Source: SFWF01 sp045539095 (GTDB taxonomy: Bacteria > Bacillota > Clostridia > Oscillospirales > Acutalibacteraceae). Taken from it: a stretch of 9,167 nucleotides of DNA. Position numbers and translations under genes: made by a program. Within the stretch, counting starts at the first letter, position 1. Each line of letters starts with the position of its first letter. This document shows, piece by piece, positions 1 through 6,077 of the stretch. The notes under the pieces are model-generated. The model was not told where the DNA came from and did not search any database. It saw nothing but the letters and a program-made list of their open reading frames with translations. Where the stretch lies: assembly GCA_045539095.1 (NCBI GenBank), contig JAZQER010000040.1:1-9167 (forward strand), written 5' to 3'.

Positions 1-10
1 CTACTGCATT

Positions 11-72
11 TAAAAAGAATGAATGACATCTCAATCGAACCGTAACAGTTCAGATTTGGGATGTCATTCATT
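11..72 (-). terminator. Rho-independent terminator of the tRNA operon
   Basis: A perfect 13-bp inverted repeat (arms 18-30 and 60-72) starts one base past the CCA end of tRNA-Cys. Read on the minus strand, the second arm is followed by C and five T (16-12), the layout of an intrinsic terminator. The 29-base space between the arms is large but contains a small inner hairpin (GAAC/GTTC around 37-51), so the RNA would form a stacked or branched structure. It would end the five-tRNA transcript. The fold is inferred from base pairing; termination itself is not shown. Confidence 0.7.
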
Positions 73-73
73 G

Positions 74-148
<75 letters not shown>

Positions 149-158
149 ATATTCAGAT

Positions 159-203
159 TTTCTTTAAAGAAAGGACGCTTAAAGGATTTTTAAGCGTCCT
201 TTT
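159..203 (-). terminator. Terminator-like hairpin between tRNA-Gly and tRNA-Cys
   Basis: A perfect 14-bp inverted repeat (170-183 with 189-202) closes a 5-base loop and contains the G+C block GGACGC/GCGTCC. On the minus strand it begins five bases after the CCA end of tRNA-Gly and is followed by TTTCTTT, so it resembles an intrinsic terminator. A second 14-base palindrome (159-172) overlaps its far arm and could form an alternative fold. Because tRNA-Cys lies downstream, it should act as a leaky terminator, an RNA-processing signal or a remnant of a former operon end. The pairing is seen; the role is inferred. Confidence 0.6.
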
Positions 204-206
204 GGT

Positions 207-282
207 TGGAGCGGATTACGAGGCTCGAACTCGCTACCTCCACCTTGGCAAGGTGGCGCTCTACCAGATGAGCTAAATCCGC
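207..282 (-). tRNA. trnG: tRNA-Gly (anticodon GCC)
   Basis: A 76-base cloverleaf on the minus strand. The acceptor GCGGATT pairs with AATCCGC, the discriminator is T, and CCA is encoded. The anticodon loop TTGCCAA sits on the stem CACCT/AGGTG and reads GCC, decoding GGC/GGU. The D arm (AGCTCATCTGGTAGAGCG) and the T loop GTTCGAGCC are canonical. It lies 7 bases after the tRNA-Phe 3' end, so the two are surely co-transcribed. The 3' end is five bases before a strong hairpin. Confidence 0.97.
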
Positions 283-289
283 ATATAAA

Positions 290-365
290 TGGTGCCTCCG
301 ATCGGAATCGAACCAATGACACGGGGATTTTCAGTCCCCTGCTCTACCAACTGAGCTACAGAGGC
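290..365 (-). tRNA. trnF: tRNA-Phe (anticodon GAA)
   Basis: A 76-base cloverleaf on the minus strand. The acceptor GCCTCTG pairs with CGGAGGC (with one G-T type wobble allowed), the discriminator is A, and CCA is encoded. The anticodon loop CTGAAAA on the GGGGA/TCCCC stem reads GAA, decoding Phe UUC/UUU. The T loop is GGTTCGATTCC. It is five bases downstream of tRNA-Asp. Confidence 0.97.
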
Positions 366-370
366 AAAAT

Positions 371-447
371 TGGCGACCTGGATGGGGCTCGAACCCACGA
401 CCTCTAGCGTGACAGGCTAGCGTTCTAACCAACTGAACTACCAGGCC
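371..447 (-). tRNA. trnD: tRNA-Asp (anticodon GTC)
   Basis: A 77-base cloverleaf on the minus strand. The acceptor GGCCTGG pairs with CCAGGTC (G-T at the second pair), and CCA is encoded. The discriminator is G, as expected for tRNA-Asp identity. The anticodon loop CTGTCAC on stem CTAGC/GCTAG reads GTC, decoding GAC/GAU. Only three bases separate it from tRNA-Val, so it must be cut from a shared precursor. Confidence 0.97.
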
Positions 448-450
448 AAA

Positions 451-526
451 TGGTGGGGACAACAGGGCTCGAACCTGTGACCCTCTGCTTGTAAGGCAGA
501 TGCTCTTCCAGCTGAGCTATACCCCC
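451..526 (-). tRNA. trnV: tRNA-Val (anticodon TAC)
   Basis: A 76-base cloverleaf on the minus strand and the first tRNA of the operon. The acceptor GGGGGTA pairs with TGTCCCC through four G-C pairs, two G-T wobbles and an A-T. The discriminator is A and CCA is encoded. The anticodon loop CTTACAA on CTGCC/GGCAG reads TAC, which can decode most or all GUN codons. It is preceded by a leader of about 40 bases from the promoter at 572-600. Confidence 0.97.
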
Positions 527-538
527 ATTTTGCTCTCC

Positions 539-554
539 ATCACTGTTTCGTGAT
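539..554 (-). other. Small leader hairpin upstream of tRNA-Val
   Basis: A 5-bp inverted repeat (ATCAC/GTGAT, loop of 6) lies in the transcribed leader between the tRNA promoter and tRNA-Val. It could mark the 5' leader removed during tRNA maturation. It is short enough to be chance. Confidence 0.25.
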
Positions 555-571
555 TTCCAGCGGCAAGTGAT

Positions 572-620
572 ATATTACCACAACTAAACCCAATTGTCAA
601 CACTTATTTTTAAATTTTTT
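572..620 (-). promoter_or_regulatory. Strong sigma-A promoter for the tRNA operon, with UP-like A tracts
   Basis: On the minus strand the -35 box is a perfect TTGACA (600-595). It is followed by a 17-base spacer and TAATAT (577-572), one mismatch from consensus. Upstream of the -35, two A tracts (620-615 and 611-607) resemble an UP element, which is typical for stable-RNA promoters. Transcription should start near 564-566. The -35 box is only 9 bases past the hslO stop codon, and the UP-like tract overlaps the last hslO codons. Confidence 0.88.
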
Positions 621-1485
621 GAAGAAAATTTAAAATTTCTTTTTTGGAGAATTTATAGCATTTATCACAGAAATGACAATTCACCTCAAGCTCAGGCATT
701 TCCTCTGCCATCTGTGTTAGTTCTTCCCTACCTAGAGAGATTATTGCCTTAGAAACTCTGTCTCTGCTACAGTTACATTTATACTCTATTTCTTGTTCAT
801 AAAGAACCTCAACATCAAACTTTTTAAGTGCATCCCTTACAATTTCTTCAGGGGTCATTCCTGAATCCAACATAGTAGTAACGGGCTTCATTTCTTTTAT
901 GCTCTCTTCGAGCTTATCAATTGTTGAATCCTCGGCAGCGGGTAAAAGCTGAATTATATATCCGCCTGCGGCACGTACAGTAAGGTCGGGATTAACCAAA
1001 ACACCAAGGGCGCATACCGTAGGAATCTGCTCGCTCATTGCATAGTATGAGGTTATATCCTCAGCAATCTCACCAGAAACAAGCGGAACGGATCCGCTGA
1101 AGGGTTCTTTAAGGCCGAGATCCTTAAGGACGTACAGAAGTCCGTCTTTACCGACTGCGCCGCCTACATCAAGCTTACCGTTTTGATTAAGAGGAAGCTC
1201 TACAACGGGGTTCTGTACATAACCGCGTACATTTCCGTTATAGTCAGATACGGCAATAAGCGAGCCTGTAGGACCGCCGCCTGCAATTTTTAGTGTTATA
1301 GAATCATCCTTGCCTTTGAGCATATTACCCATCATTGATGATGCCGTCAAAAGTCTTCCTAATGCAGCAGTAACTACAGCAGAGGTTGAGTGAATCTGTT
1401 CAGCCTTTGCAACAATATCTGTTGTATCAACAGCGGTTGCCATTACCTGACCGCAAGAGGTTATACATCTAATTAACTTACCCAT
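610..1485 (-). CDS. hslO: Hsp33 family redox-regulated molecular chaperone
   Basis: A 291-residue protein, the usual size for Hsp33, a cytoplasmic holdase activated by oxidation that protects unfolding proteins. The N-terminal domain shows the family blocks around MLKG..SITLKIAGGGP, VRGYVQNP, PLVSGEIAEDITSYY and AAGGYIIQLLP. The C-terminal redox switch is complete: C237-X-C239, 30 residues, then C270-X2-C273, matching the zinc-binding CXC-X27-32-CXXC pattern. An extra cysteine sits at 276. The reading frame is open 24 codons further upstream (to 1557), but I choose the ATG at 1485. It begins the conserved N-terminus (GKLIRCITSCGQVMATAVDTT...) and has a GAAGG site 7 bases before it. It overlaps the methyltransferase stop by 8 bases, suggesting coupled translation. 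It ends the protein-coding run before the tRNA operon. Confidence 0.96.
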   Translation of the reverse strand: MGKLIRCITSCGQVMATAVDTTDIVAKAEQIHSTSAVVTAALGRLLTASSMMGNMLKGKDDSITLKIAGGGPTGSLIAVSDYNGNVRGYVQNPVVELPLNQNGKLDVGGAVGKDGLLYVLKDLGLKEPFSGSVPLVSGEIAEDITSYYAMSEQIPTVCALGVLVNPDLTVRAAGGYIIQLLPAAEDSTIDKLEESIKEMKPVTTMLDSGMTPEEIVRDALKKFDVEVLYEQEIEYKCNCSRDRVSKAIISLGREELTQMAEEMPELEVNCHFCDKCYKFSKKEILNFLQKI

Positions 1486-2233
1486 TATTTTTCCTTCTTG
1501 TAATATAAATATTTCGTTCAGAATTATTTTTCGGTTCCGAAAAGGTATTTTCCCCATATACCGCTAATAGCTCAAGTCCGCATTCTGACAGCGCTAGGCG
1601 TACCTCATTATCGGTATAGGCTCTCTCCTTAAACTTTTCTAAGTATTCCTCAGTTTTAAATAATCCTGTTCTTCTTAGAAAATCAAGATGCACCGTGACG
1701 GTATTATCGGCCTCGTTATAAGAATTAGTCCAGATGCACCGAACGTTTTTATTTTTCAGCCTGAAGCTGTTATTTCCGAGGACATTCTTATGTTTATATG
1801 GTGTATTAAGATCGAATATAAAAAGTCTTTCAGGCTCTAAAAATAATGCAACATTTGCTATAGCCTTTTTAAACTTTTCATAATCTGTTATATGATTGAG
1901 GCTGTCAAGCATACATACGGCACCGTCTACAGTTCCATAAAGCTCTAATTCCTCGGCAGGCTGACAGATATACATTACGGGGTTCTCAAGAGTTGAATTT
2001 TTCTCAACGGCAATATTCAGCATATCCTCAGATTTATCTACCCCAATGACTTCGATATCTCTTTTTGCAAACTCTACTGAAAAATTGCCGGTCCCACAAG
2101 CCAAATCAAGCAAAAGCGACGGTTTACGATCAAATTTCTCAAACAAGCTGAGAATGTATACAGCCCTCTCACGGTACTTTACATCCCTTGTAAAATCATC
2201 ATAGAATAACGAAAAAATATTATAACTGCTCAT
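1478..2233 (-). CDS. Class I SAM-dependent methyltransferase, substrate unknown
   Basis: A 251-residue soluble protein with a Rossmann-type methyltransferase fold. The SAM-binding motif I is LDLACGTGNF (42-51). The second strand ends in an acidic residue in VIGVDKSEDML (62-72, D66), which should bind the ribose. A motif IV-like VDGAVCMLDSLNHI follows at 102-115. The C-terminal part (about 145-250) is beta-rich, as in small-molecule methyltransferases of the YqeM/Methyltransf_25 type. Nothing in the sequence identifies the substrate. The ATG at 2233 has an AGGAAA site and overlaps the YerC-like gene by 14 bases; its stop overlaps hslO by 8. The assignment to the superfamily is firm; any resemblance to YqeM is from memory of the fold family and is weak. 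Confidence 0.9.
   Translation of the reverse strand: MSSYNIFSLFYDDFTRDVKYRERAVYILSLFEKFDRKPSLLLDLACGTGNFSVEFAKRDIEVIGVDKSEDMLNIAVEKNSTLENPVMYICQPAEELELYGTVDGAVCMLDSLNHITDYEKFKKAIANVALFLEPERLFIFDLNTPYKHKNVLGNNSFRLKNKNVRCIWTNSYNEADNTVTVHLDFLRRTGLFKTEEYLEKFKERAYTDNEVRLALSECGLELLAVYGENTFSEPKNNSERNIYITRRKNNG
1493..1497 (-). promoter_or_regulatory. Ribosome binding site that fixes the hslO start
   Basis: GAAGG on the minus strand, 7 bases before the ATG at 1485 and inside the end of the methyltransferase gene. It supports the 291-residue Hsp33 start over the longer 315-residue reading, whose extra residues have no Hsp33 character. Confidence 0.75.
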
Positions 2234-2510
2234 TTTTTCCTGCTAACATTCTTTCAAAATAATCCTTATCAGCTGCCATAGCGCGTTTTACTCGACTTAC
2301 AGTAGCACTGCTAGCGCCCGTCTCATCAACTATTTCAGTATAAACCTTATTCTCTGAAAGTAGTTTAGCTACATAAAGACGCTGAGCAATAAGTTGAGTC
2401 TCCTTTTCGGTGAGCAAGGTTTTGAAAAAAAACTGAGCCTCCTCATGTGTCCTGATATCCAAAGCCGTCTTGTATAACAGTTCTAACGCTGCTTCTGTTT
2501 TCCTGTCCAT
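2220..2510 (-). CDS. YerC/YecD family TrpR-related DNA-binding protein
   Basis: A 96-residue all-helical protein. Residues about 28-90 match the TrpR-like fold of the YerC/YecD family: LLTEKETQLIAQRLYVAKLL, then a helix-turn-helix YTEIVDETGASSATVSRVKRAM at about 57-78. This family is related to the Trp repressor but is not known to bind tryptophan, and its targets are generally unknown. It is probably a cytoplasmic regulator. The ATG at 2510 follows a strong AGGAGG whose bases overlap the stop region of the upstream VanZ gene (gap of 14 bases). Its end overlaps the methyltransferase start, so the two are likely translated together. It is not close to trp genes here. Confidence 0.88.
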   Translation of the reverse strand: MDRKTEAALELLYKTALDIRTHEEAQFFFKTLLTEKETQLIAQRLYVAKLLSENKVYTEIVDETGASSATVSRVKRAMAADKDYFERMLAGKNEQL

Positions 2511-2524
2511 TAGTTTCTCCTCCT

Positions 2525-3544
2525 CTATTGCTCTGAAACACTTTTAAAATATTCCAAAGCTTCATTAAACTGTGAGTCTATCATTTCTCGCTTTGATTCA
2601 ATAGATAGCTCGCTTATTGCAATATTAAGAATTTCGTTTTTACAAACTTCGCTTTTACCCATAATAAGTCCCAGCAAATCCTTAAGGTCACTACCGCCCA
2701 AAGCAGATACCGTATCACAGTACCTTGCCGATTCAACGGTTATTTTGCCAATAACGGCGGCGCCGTACTCTAATGCGTCATTACTGAGTACGGGCTCACT
2801 ATCAGAACTGTCAGACAACTCCACCTCATCAACTACTCTAACGGTGAAACAGTCTGCCTCGGCGGCTTGCTCATCGGCGACCGATAGGGTCGATTTGTCT
2901 ATATTATCATTATTTGCTGTTTCTAGCGCCTCAATCTTTTTCTTTAATTCACTATTTTCAGCGGTTAATTCCTTAACCTTTAGGTTCAATTTTTCAACAG
3001 TTGCCACTAACTCAGCTAGACGCTTCATTAATTCTCTTTTTCGCATTTTTTTAATACTCCTTGATTTTATATGTTTATACATGCAAGTTATAATAAGGAT
3101 AATAAGTACGCCCGTGAACGCGCCTAAAAAATCGATCAGAACATCAGTTATTGTACCTGCCCTCCCATCAACAAATGTTTGATGGATCTCGTCAAAAACC
3201 GCATAGATGAGCGAAATAGACCAAGACCAAAGCAATTTTTTAAAAGATTTAATTGCATATGTGAAAAACGCAGTCATAAGAGACATTCCCAGCGCAAAAT
3301 ATATGCAAAAGTGAGCACATTTTCGTACAACAAGCTGCAAAGATTCTATAAGCGCCTGTCTTTCGATATCCGGTAACGAGTCAAAATCGCTTGAAAATAC
3401 TCTTAAAACGGTTAATATAAACTTGCCAGAAGCTTCGCTTGATACTGCACCGTTTTGGGACGAACTGAAGAAAATAAGCGACATTATCGTAAAGGTGAAA
3501 AACCAAGCAATATATCTGATTGATTTCATCCTACGAGTTGTCAT
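2525..3544 (-). CDS. VanZ-family membrane protein with C-terminal coiled coil and unknown domain
   Basis: A 339-residue protein with two parts. Residues 1-155 are a VanZ-like domain with about four membrane segments (near 9-27, 72-98, 103-118, 134-155). It carries the family motifs RKCAHF (74-79), DEIHQ (118-122) and the GRAG..TDVLIDFLG block (127-141). VanZ gave low-level teicoplanin resistance in enterococci; most family members have no known role. Residues 167-215 form a charged heptad-like coiled coil (LAELVATVEKLNLKVKELTA and onward), then an acidic Ser/Asp linker (about 220-256) and a helical domain (257-339) that I do not recognise. The ATG at 3544 overlaps the protease stop (ATGA) behind a GGTGA site. 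An internal ATG (codon 167) with its own Shine-Dalgarno sits at the domain border, so the gene may make a separate 173-residue soluble protein. A sequencing-independent reading is a true fusion of two former genes. Confidence 0.87.
   Translation of the reverse strand: MTTRRMKSIRYIAWFFTFTIMSLIFFSSSQNGAVSSEASGKFILTVLRVFSSDFDSLPDIERQALIESLQLVVRKCAHFCIYFALGMSLMTAFFTYAIKSFKKLLWSWSISLIYAVFDEIHQTFVDGRAGTITDVLIDFLGAFTGVLIILIITCMYKHIKSRSIKKMRKRELMKRLAELVATVEKLNLKVKELTAENSELKKKIEALETANNDNIDKSTLSVADEQAAEADCFTVRVVDEVELSDSSDSEPVLSNDALEYGAAVIGKITVESARYCDTVSALGGSDLKDLLGLIMGKSEVCKNEILNIAISELSIESKREMIDSQFNEALEYFKSVSEQ
3044..3062 (-). promoter_or_regulatory. Candidate internal ribosome site and start inside the VanZ gene
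   Basis: On the minus strand AAGGAG (3062-3057) is followed by 10 bases and an in-frame ATG (3046-3044), codon 167. It is exactly where the membrane domain ends and the coiled coil begins. Initiation here would give residues 167-339 as a soluble protein (173 residues). The motif and spacing are seen; use in the cell is inferred. Confidence 0.45.
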
Positions 3545-4728
3545 TCAAGTTCACCGTCCAACCATTCAATTGCACCGATAACTACTCTGTCACTCGCAAT
3601 CGGGTTAAGATATCTATATTTAGACTCTGCATCAGTAAGCTCTATTTCAATATCCGGAACAAGTCCGACTAAATTAAAGGATTTTTTACTGTGCGGAAGA
3701 AATTCTGCAACAGTAAATACCGCCGAAGAGCCGTTTAGTAAACTGTATGTGTTTTGCATAACACCCTTGCCATAAGTAGTAGTGCCCACAAGAACGCCTT
3801 TGTTAAAATCTCTGATAGTGGCAGCAAACAGCTCAGAGGCGCTTGCAGTATAATCATCAGTCAGTACAACCATAGGAAGGTCTATATGACTGCTGTCGGA
3901 GCTTAGCATTACCCTTTCTGCACCGCCTCTGTACCTAACGGTCATCACATCGCCCTCTGGTACAAGAATGTCGAGTATATTTCCAACAGAATCAACTGTG
4001 CCTCCTCCGTTACCGCGAAGATCGAAAATAAGTCCTCTGACGCCGGCTTCTGTCAGCGCAGAAACGGCTTTTTCAAACTGGGGTACAGTTTCACTGTTGA
4101 AAGAGGTTATTTCTATATAACCGTAATCAGATATTTGACTATAGAAAACTGTTTGTACCGTCAAATTTGCTACAACCAAATTAACAACAAGCTCTGTCTC
4201 TCCGCGAAGAACCGAAATTGAAACAGACTCGCCCACCTCACGCGCAATCATATTTACGGCTTCGTTAAAGCCAACAGATGAAACTGAAACGCCGTCAACT
4301 GCTGTAATGATATCGCCGACCGAAATTCCGGCTTTTTCAGCCGGTGAGTCATCGTAAACCCTAAGAACATACATAGCGTTCATATCTGGGTGAGCTATTA
4401 CGGTAACTCCTATTCCGTTTCCGACACCCATTAGGTAATCCGTTCTCTCTTCTGTTCCCTTATCGTTATAATAAAAAGCATATTTGTCGTCCAGACCGCT
4501 TAAATAACCGTTTAGAATACCACTTTCAATACTTGCGTTGTCAGTATCATTTAGGTGATACAAATTAATAAGCGAGTTAAGGCACAAAAGATTTGCAAAG
4601 CCCGGTACACTAAAAACGATTAAGGCACAAATTACTAAAGTCAAGATTACGCTTATAACGGCAGTAATAACGCAGGCTAAAACTGATATTCTTTTTGATT
4701 TTTTACTTTCATAATTTAAAGTGTTCAT
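3541..4728 (-). CDS. S41 family carboxy-terminal processing protease (CtpA/CtpB type) with PDZ domain
   Basis: A 395-residue membrane-anchored serine protease acting outside the cytoplasmic membrane. Order: a basic N-terminus, one membrane helix (about 15-41), a short helical region, a PDZ domain (about 100-185, with VGNGIGV and SPAEKAGISVGDIITAVDG), then the S41 core. The catalytic Ser296 lies in TASASE (294-299), Lys321 in YGKG, 25 residues later as in the Prc/D1 protease family, and Gln325 at Lys+4, so the enzyme looks active. The substrate-strand motif IFDLRGNGGG is at 234-243. Relatives trim or destroy envelope proteins, including cell-wall hydrolases and sporulation factors. The ATG at 4728 is forced by an in-frame TGA two codons upstream. 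Its GGTGAG site is only 2 bases away, so initiation may be weak. It follows the M23 hydrolase by 69 bases and overlaps VanZ by 4. Confidence 0.94.
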   Translation of the reverse strand: MNTLNYESKKSKRISVLACVITAVISVILTLVICALIVFSVPGFANLLCLNSLINLYHLNDTDNASIESGILNGYLSGLDDKYAFYYNDKGTEERTDYLMGVGNGIGVTVIAHPDMNAMYVLRVYDDSPAEKAGISVGDIITAVDGVSVSSVGFNEAVNMIAREVGESVSISVLRGETELVVNLVVANLTVQTVFYSQISDYGYIEITSFNSETVPQFEKAVSALTEAGVRGLIFDLRGNGGGTVDSVGNILDILVPEGDVMTVRYRGGAERVMLSSDSSHIDLPMVVLTDDYTASASELFAATIRDFNKGVLVGTTTYGKGVMQNTYSLLNGSSAVFTVAEFLPHSKKSFNLVGLVPDIEIELTDAESKYRYLNPIASDRVVIGAIEWLDGELE

Positions 4729-4746
4729 ATCTCACCGTAAAATTAG

Positions 4747-4781
4747 AGGGAAATAAATCTTTATTCAAAATTTATTTCCCT
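4747..4781 (-). terminator. Stem-loop between the M23 hydrolase and the protease genes
   Basis: A 12-bp inverted repeat (4747-4758 with 4770-4781) with an 11-base loop fills much of the 69-base gap. The base of the stem has G+C pairs (AGGG/CCCT), the rest is A/T. Read on the minus strand it is followed only by CTAATTTTA, a poor T tract. It could be a partial terminator that lowers protease expression, or a 3' RNA stabiliser. It ends 18 bases before the protease start. Confidence 0.5.
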
Positions 4782-4797
4782 ACAGAAATTAAATTAA

Positions 4798-6036
4798 TTA
4801 TTTGGTATTCTTTACATAATTTGCCGGATTTGTATGCGAGAAGTTCTTTCCGTTCGTTGACGTATGAACCTCAAAGTGGAGATGCCAGCCGGTTGAATAA
4901 CCGGTAGAGCCGACATAGCCGATAATATCGCCCTGTTTTACATACTGACCCGGTCTAACTACTACAGAACCAAGATGTGCATATAAAGTCTGATAATACT
5001 TACTGCCTGACTTACCGTGTGAAATAACTACATTGTTTCCGTAGCCACCGCCGCAACGCTTACCGCCGGAATAGCAGCTCTGTGACTTACCGTAGTTGTG
5101 GGGACAAGAAGTATAGGTGCTTGCAACAACACCGCTTGCAGAAGCAATTACGGGCTTACCTCTGATACCGGAGCTTGCAATATCGATACCTTTATGGAAG
5201 GTGCCCCATCTTTCGCCGTATTTCGAAGTCATTCCGAGATAGCCCGGAACAGGCCAGGTAAATGTGCCATCAAAGGTTCCCTTATAAACAGTGTCCTCCG
5301 AAGGATTGAGAAGTGCATCAAGGTAAGCTTCCTTTGCCTTCAGGTCTGCCTCGAGCGCTTTTTTATCACTTGTGGCGTCCTTCTCGTCAGCCGAAATATT
5401 ATTTATCTTTTTCTGAACCTCATCTGCAAGAGCGTCAAATGAGGCATATTTTTCATCGAGTGTTTTCTTGATCTCATCCTGCTTTTTAATAAGCTCTAAA
5501 TTTTCCTGCTTATTTTTATTAATCTGCTTAATCATTTCTGTAATGTCATCCATCATAGCCTGATCACGCTTAGAAATATTGAGGGTAAGCTGGGAGAGGG
5601 CAAGAAAATCCGAAAAATCATCAGCACCGAGCAATAATTCAATACCGTTGCCGGTACTGCCACTCATATAAATAGCATTCATCCGCCTTTTAAACTCAAC
5701 TATAGCTTCTGCCATTTCGGCCTCTTTAGCTATAATATCAGCTTCATTCTGAGCTATCTTCTTATTTGTTTCTCGTATAGTGTTATTACAAAGATCAATC
5801 TGCGCTTGTATGAGCGCCATTTGCTCATCATACGCTGCTTTTAATTGCTGTTGCTTCTTTTTATCGTTTTGTATATCCTTTATCTCGTTTGCTTTATCCT
5901 TAATCTGCTGTTCAAGCTTGTTAATTTCTGCCTGAACATCGCTGACCGTACTTGCAGAGGATTGAAAGACACAAAGCGATATTGCTACCGAAACACACAT
6001 AATTATAGCAAGTAATCTACGAACTAACAATTTCAA
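4798..6036 (-). CDS. Secreted PcsB-like coiled-coil murein hydrolase with M23 (LytM) peptidase domain
   Basis: A 412-residue exported protein. A signal peptide covers about 1-29 (basic start, hydrophobic core, SSAST). Residues 31-245 are a long coiled coil with the PcsB-type block at about 118-165 (RRMNAIYMSG, ELLLGADDFSDFL). The LytM domain spans about 258-408 and keeps all key residues: zinc ligands H281, D285 and H387 and catalytic H354 (YAHL) and H385 (HLHFE). It should therefore cut peptidoglycan cross-links, unlike degenerate EnvC. Between 305 and 331 an extra segment carries C311, C321 and C328 just before the GGYGN motif. The coiled coil is the part by which FtsEX holds and triggers such hydrolases in other bacteria, and ftsX ends only 41 bases upstream. 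The start is TTG at 6036, chosen from a perfect AGGAGG 8 bases before it and from the signal peptide that begins there. Confidence 0.93.
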   Translation of the reverse strand: MKLLVRRLLAIIMCVSVAISLCVFQSSASTVSDVQAEINKLEQQIKDKANEIKDIQNDKKKQQQLKAAYDEQMALIQAQIDLCNNTIRETNKKIAQNEADIIAKEAEMAEAIVEFKRRMNAIYMSGSTGNGIELLLGADDFSDFLALSQLTLNISKRDQAMMDDITEMIKQINKNKQENLELIKKQDEIKKTLDEKYASFDALADEVQKKINNISADEKDATSDKKALEADLKAKEAYLDALLNPSEDTVYKGTFDGTFTWPVPGYLGMTSKYGERWGTFHKGIDIASSGIRGKPVIASASGVVASTYTSCPHNYGKSQSCYSGGKRCGGGYGNNVVISHGKSGSKYYQTLYAHLGSVVVRPGQYVKQGDIIGYVGSTGYSTGWHLHFEVHTSTNGKNFSHTNPANYVKNTK

Positions 6037-6050
6037 AAAGTTATCCTCCT
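6034..6050 (-). promoter_or_regulatory. AGGAGG site with TTG start codon for the M23 hydrolase
   Basis: Minus strand: AGGAGG (6050-6045), 8 bases, then TTG (6036-6034). The perfect site and the signal peptide that follows decide the start. TTG normally lowers initiation relative to ATG. Confidence 0.8.
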
Positions 6051-6077
6051 AGTCGAAGTTTTTGCAGCATTTGTTCA

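Noticed and set aside
608..635. 11-bp inverted repeat across the hslO stop as an hslO terminator
   Set aside because: The stem is A/T only and has no T tract after it on the minus strand. It is better explained by A/T composition and the UP-like region.
1486..1557. 24-codon N-terminal extension of Hsp33
   Set aside because: Overlaps the methyltransferase, lacks Hsp33 similarity, and the ATG at 1485 has a good GAAGG site and begins the conserved domain.
2745..3376. Two plus-strand ORFs (145 and 65 codons) touching with an ATGA overlap
   Set aside because: Antisense shadow of the VanZ gene, whose minus-strand frame has clear family motifs. The Ser-rich product is the mirror of the coding strand composition.
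5098..5442. Plus-strand ORF of 114 codons opposite the M23 hydrolase
   Set aside because: No ribosome site or recognisable domain, and entirely antisense to a conserved catalytic domain and coiled coil.
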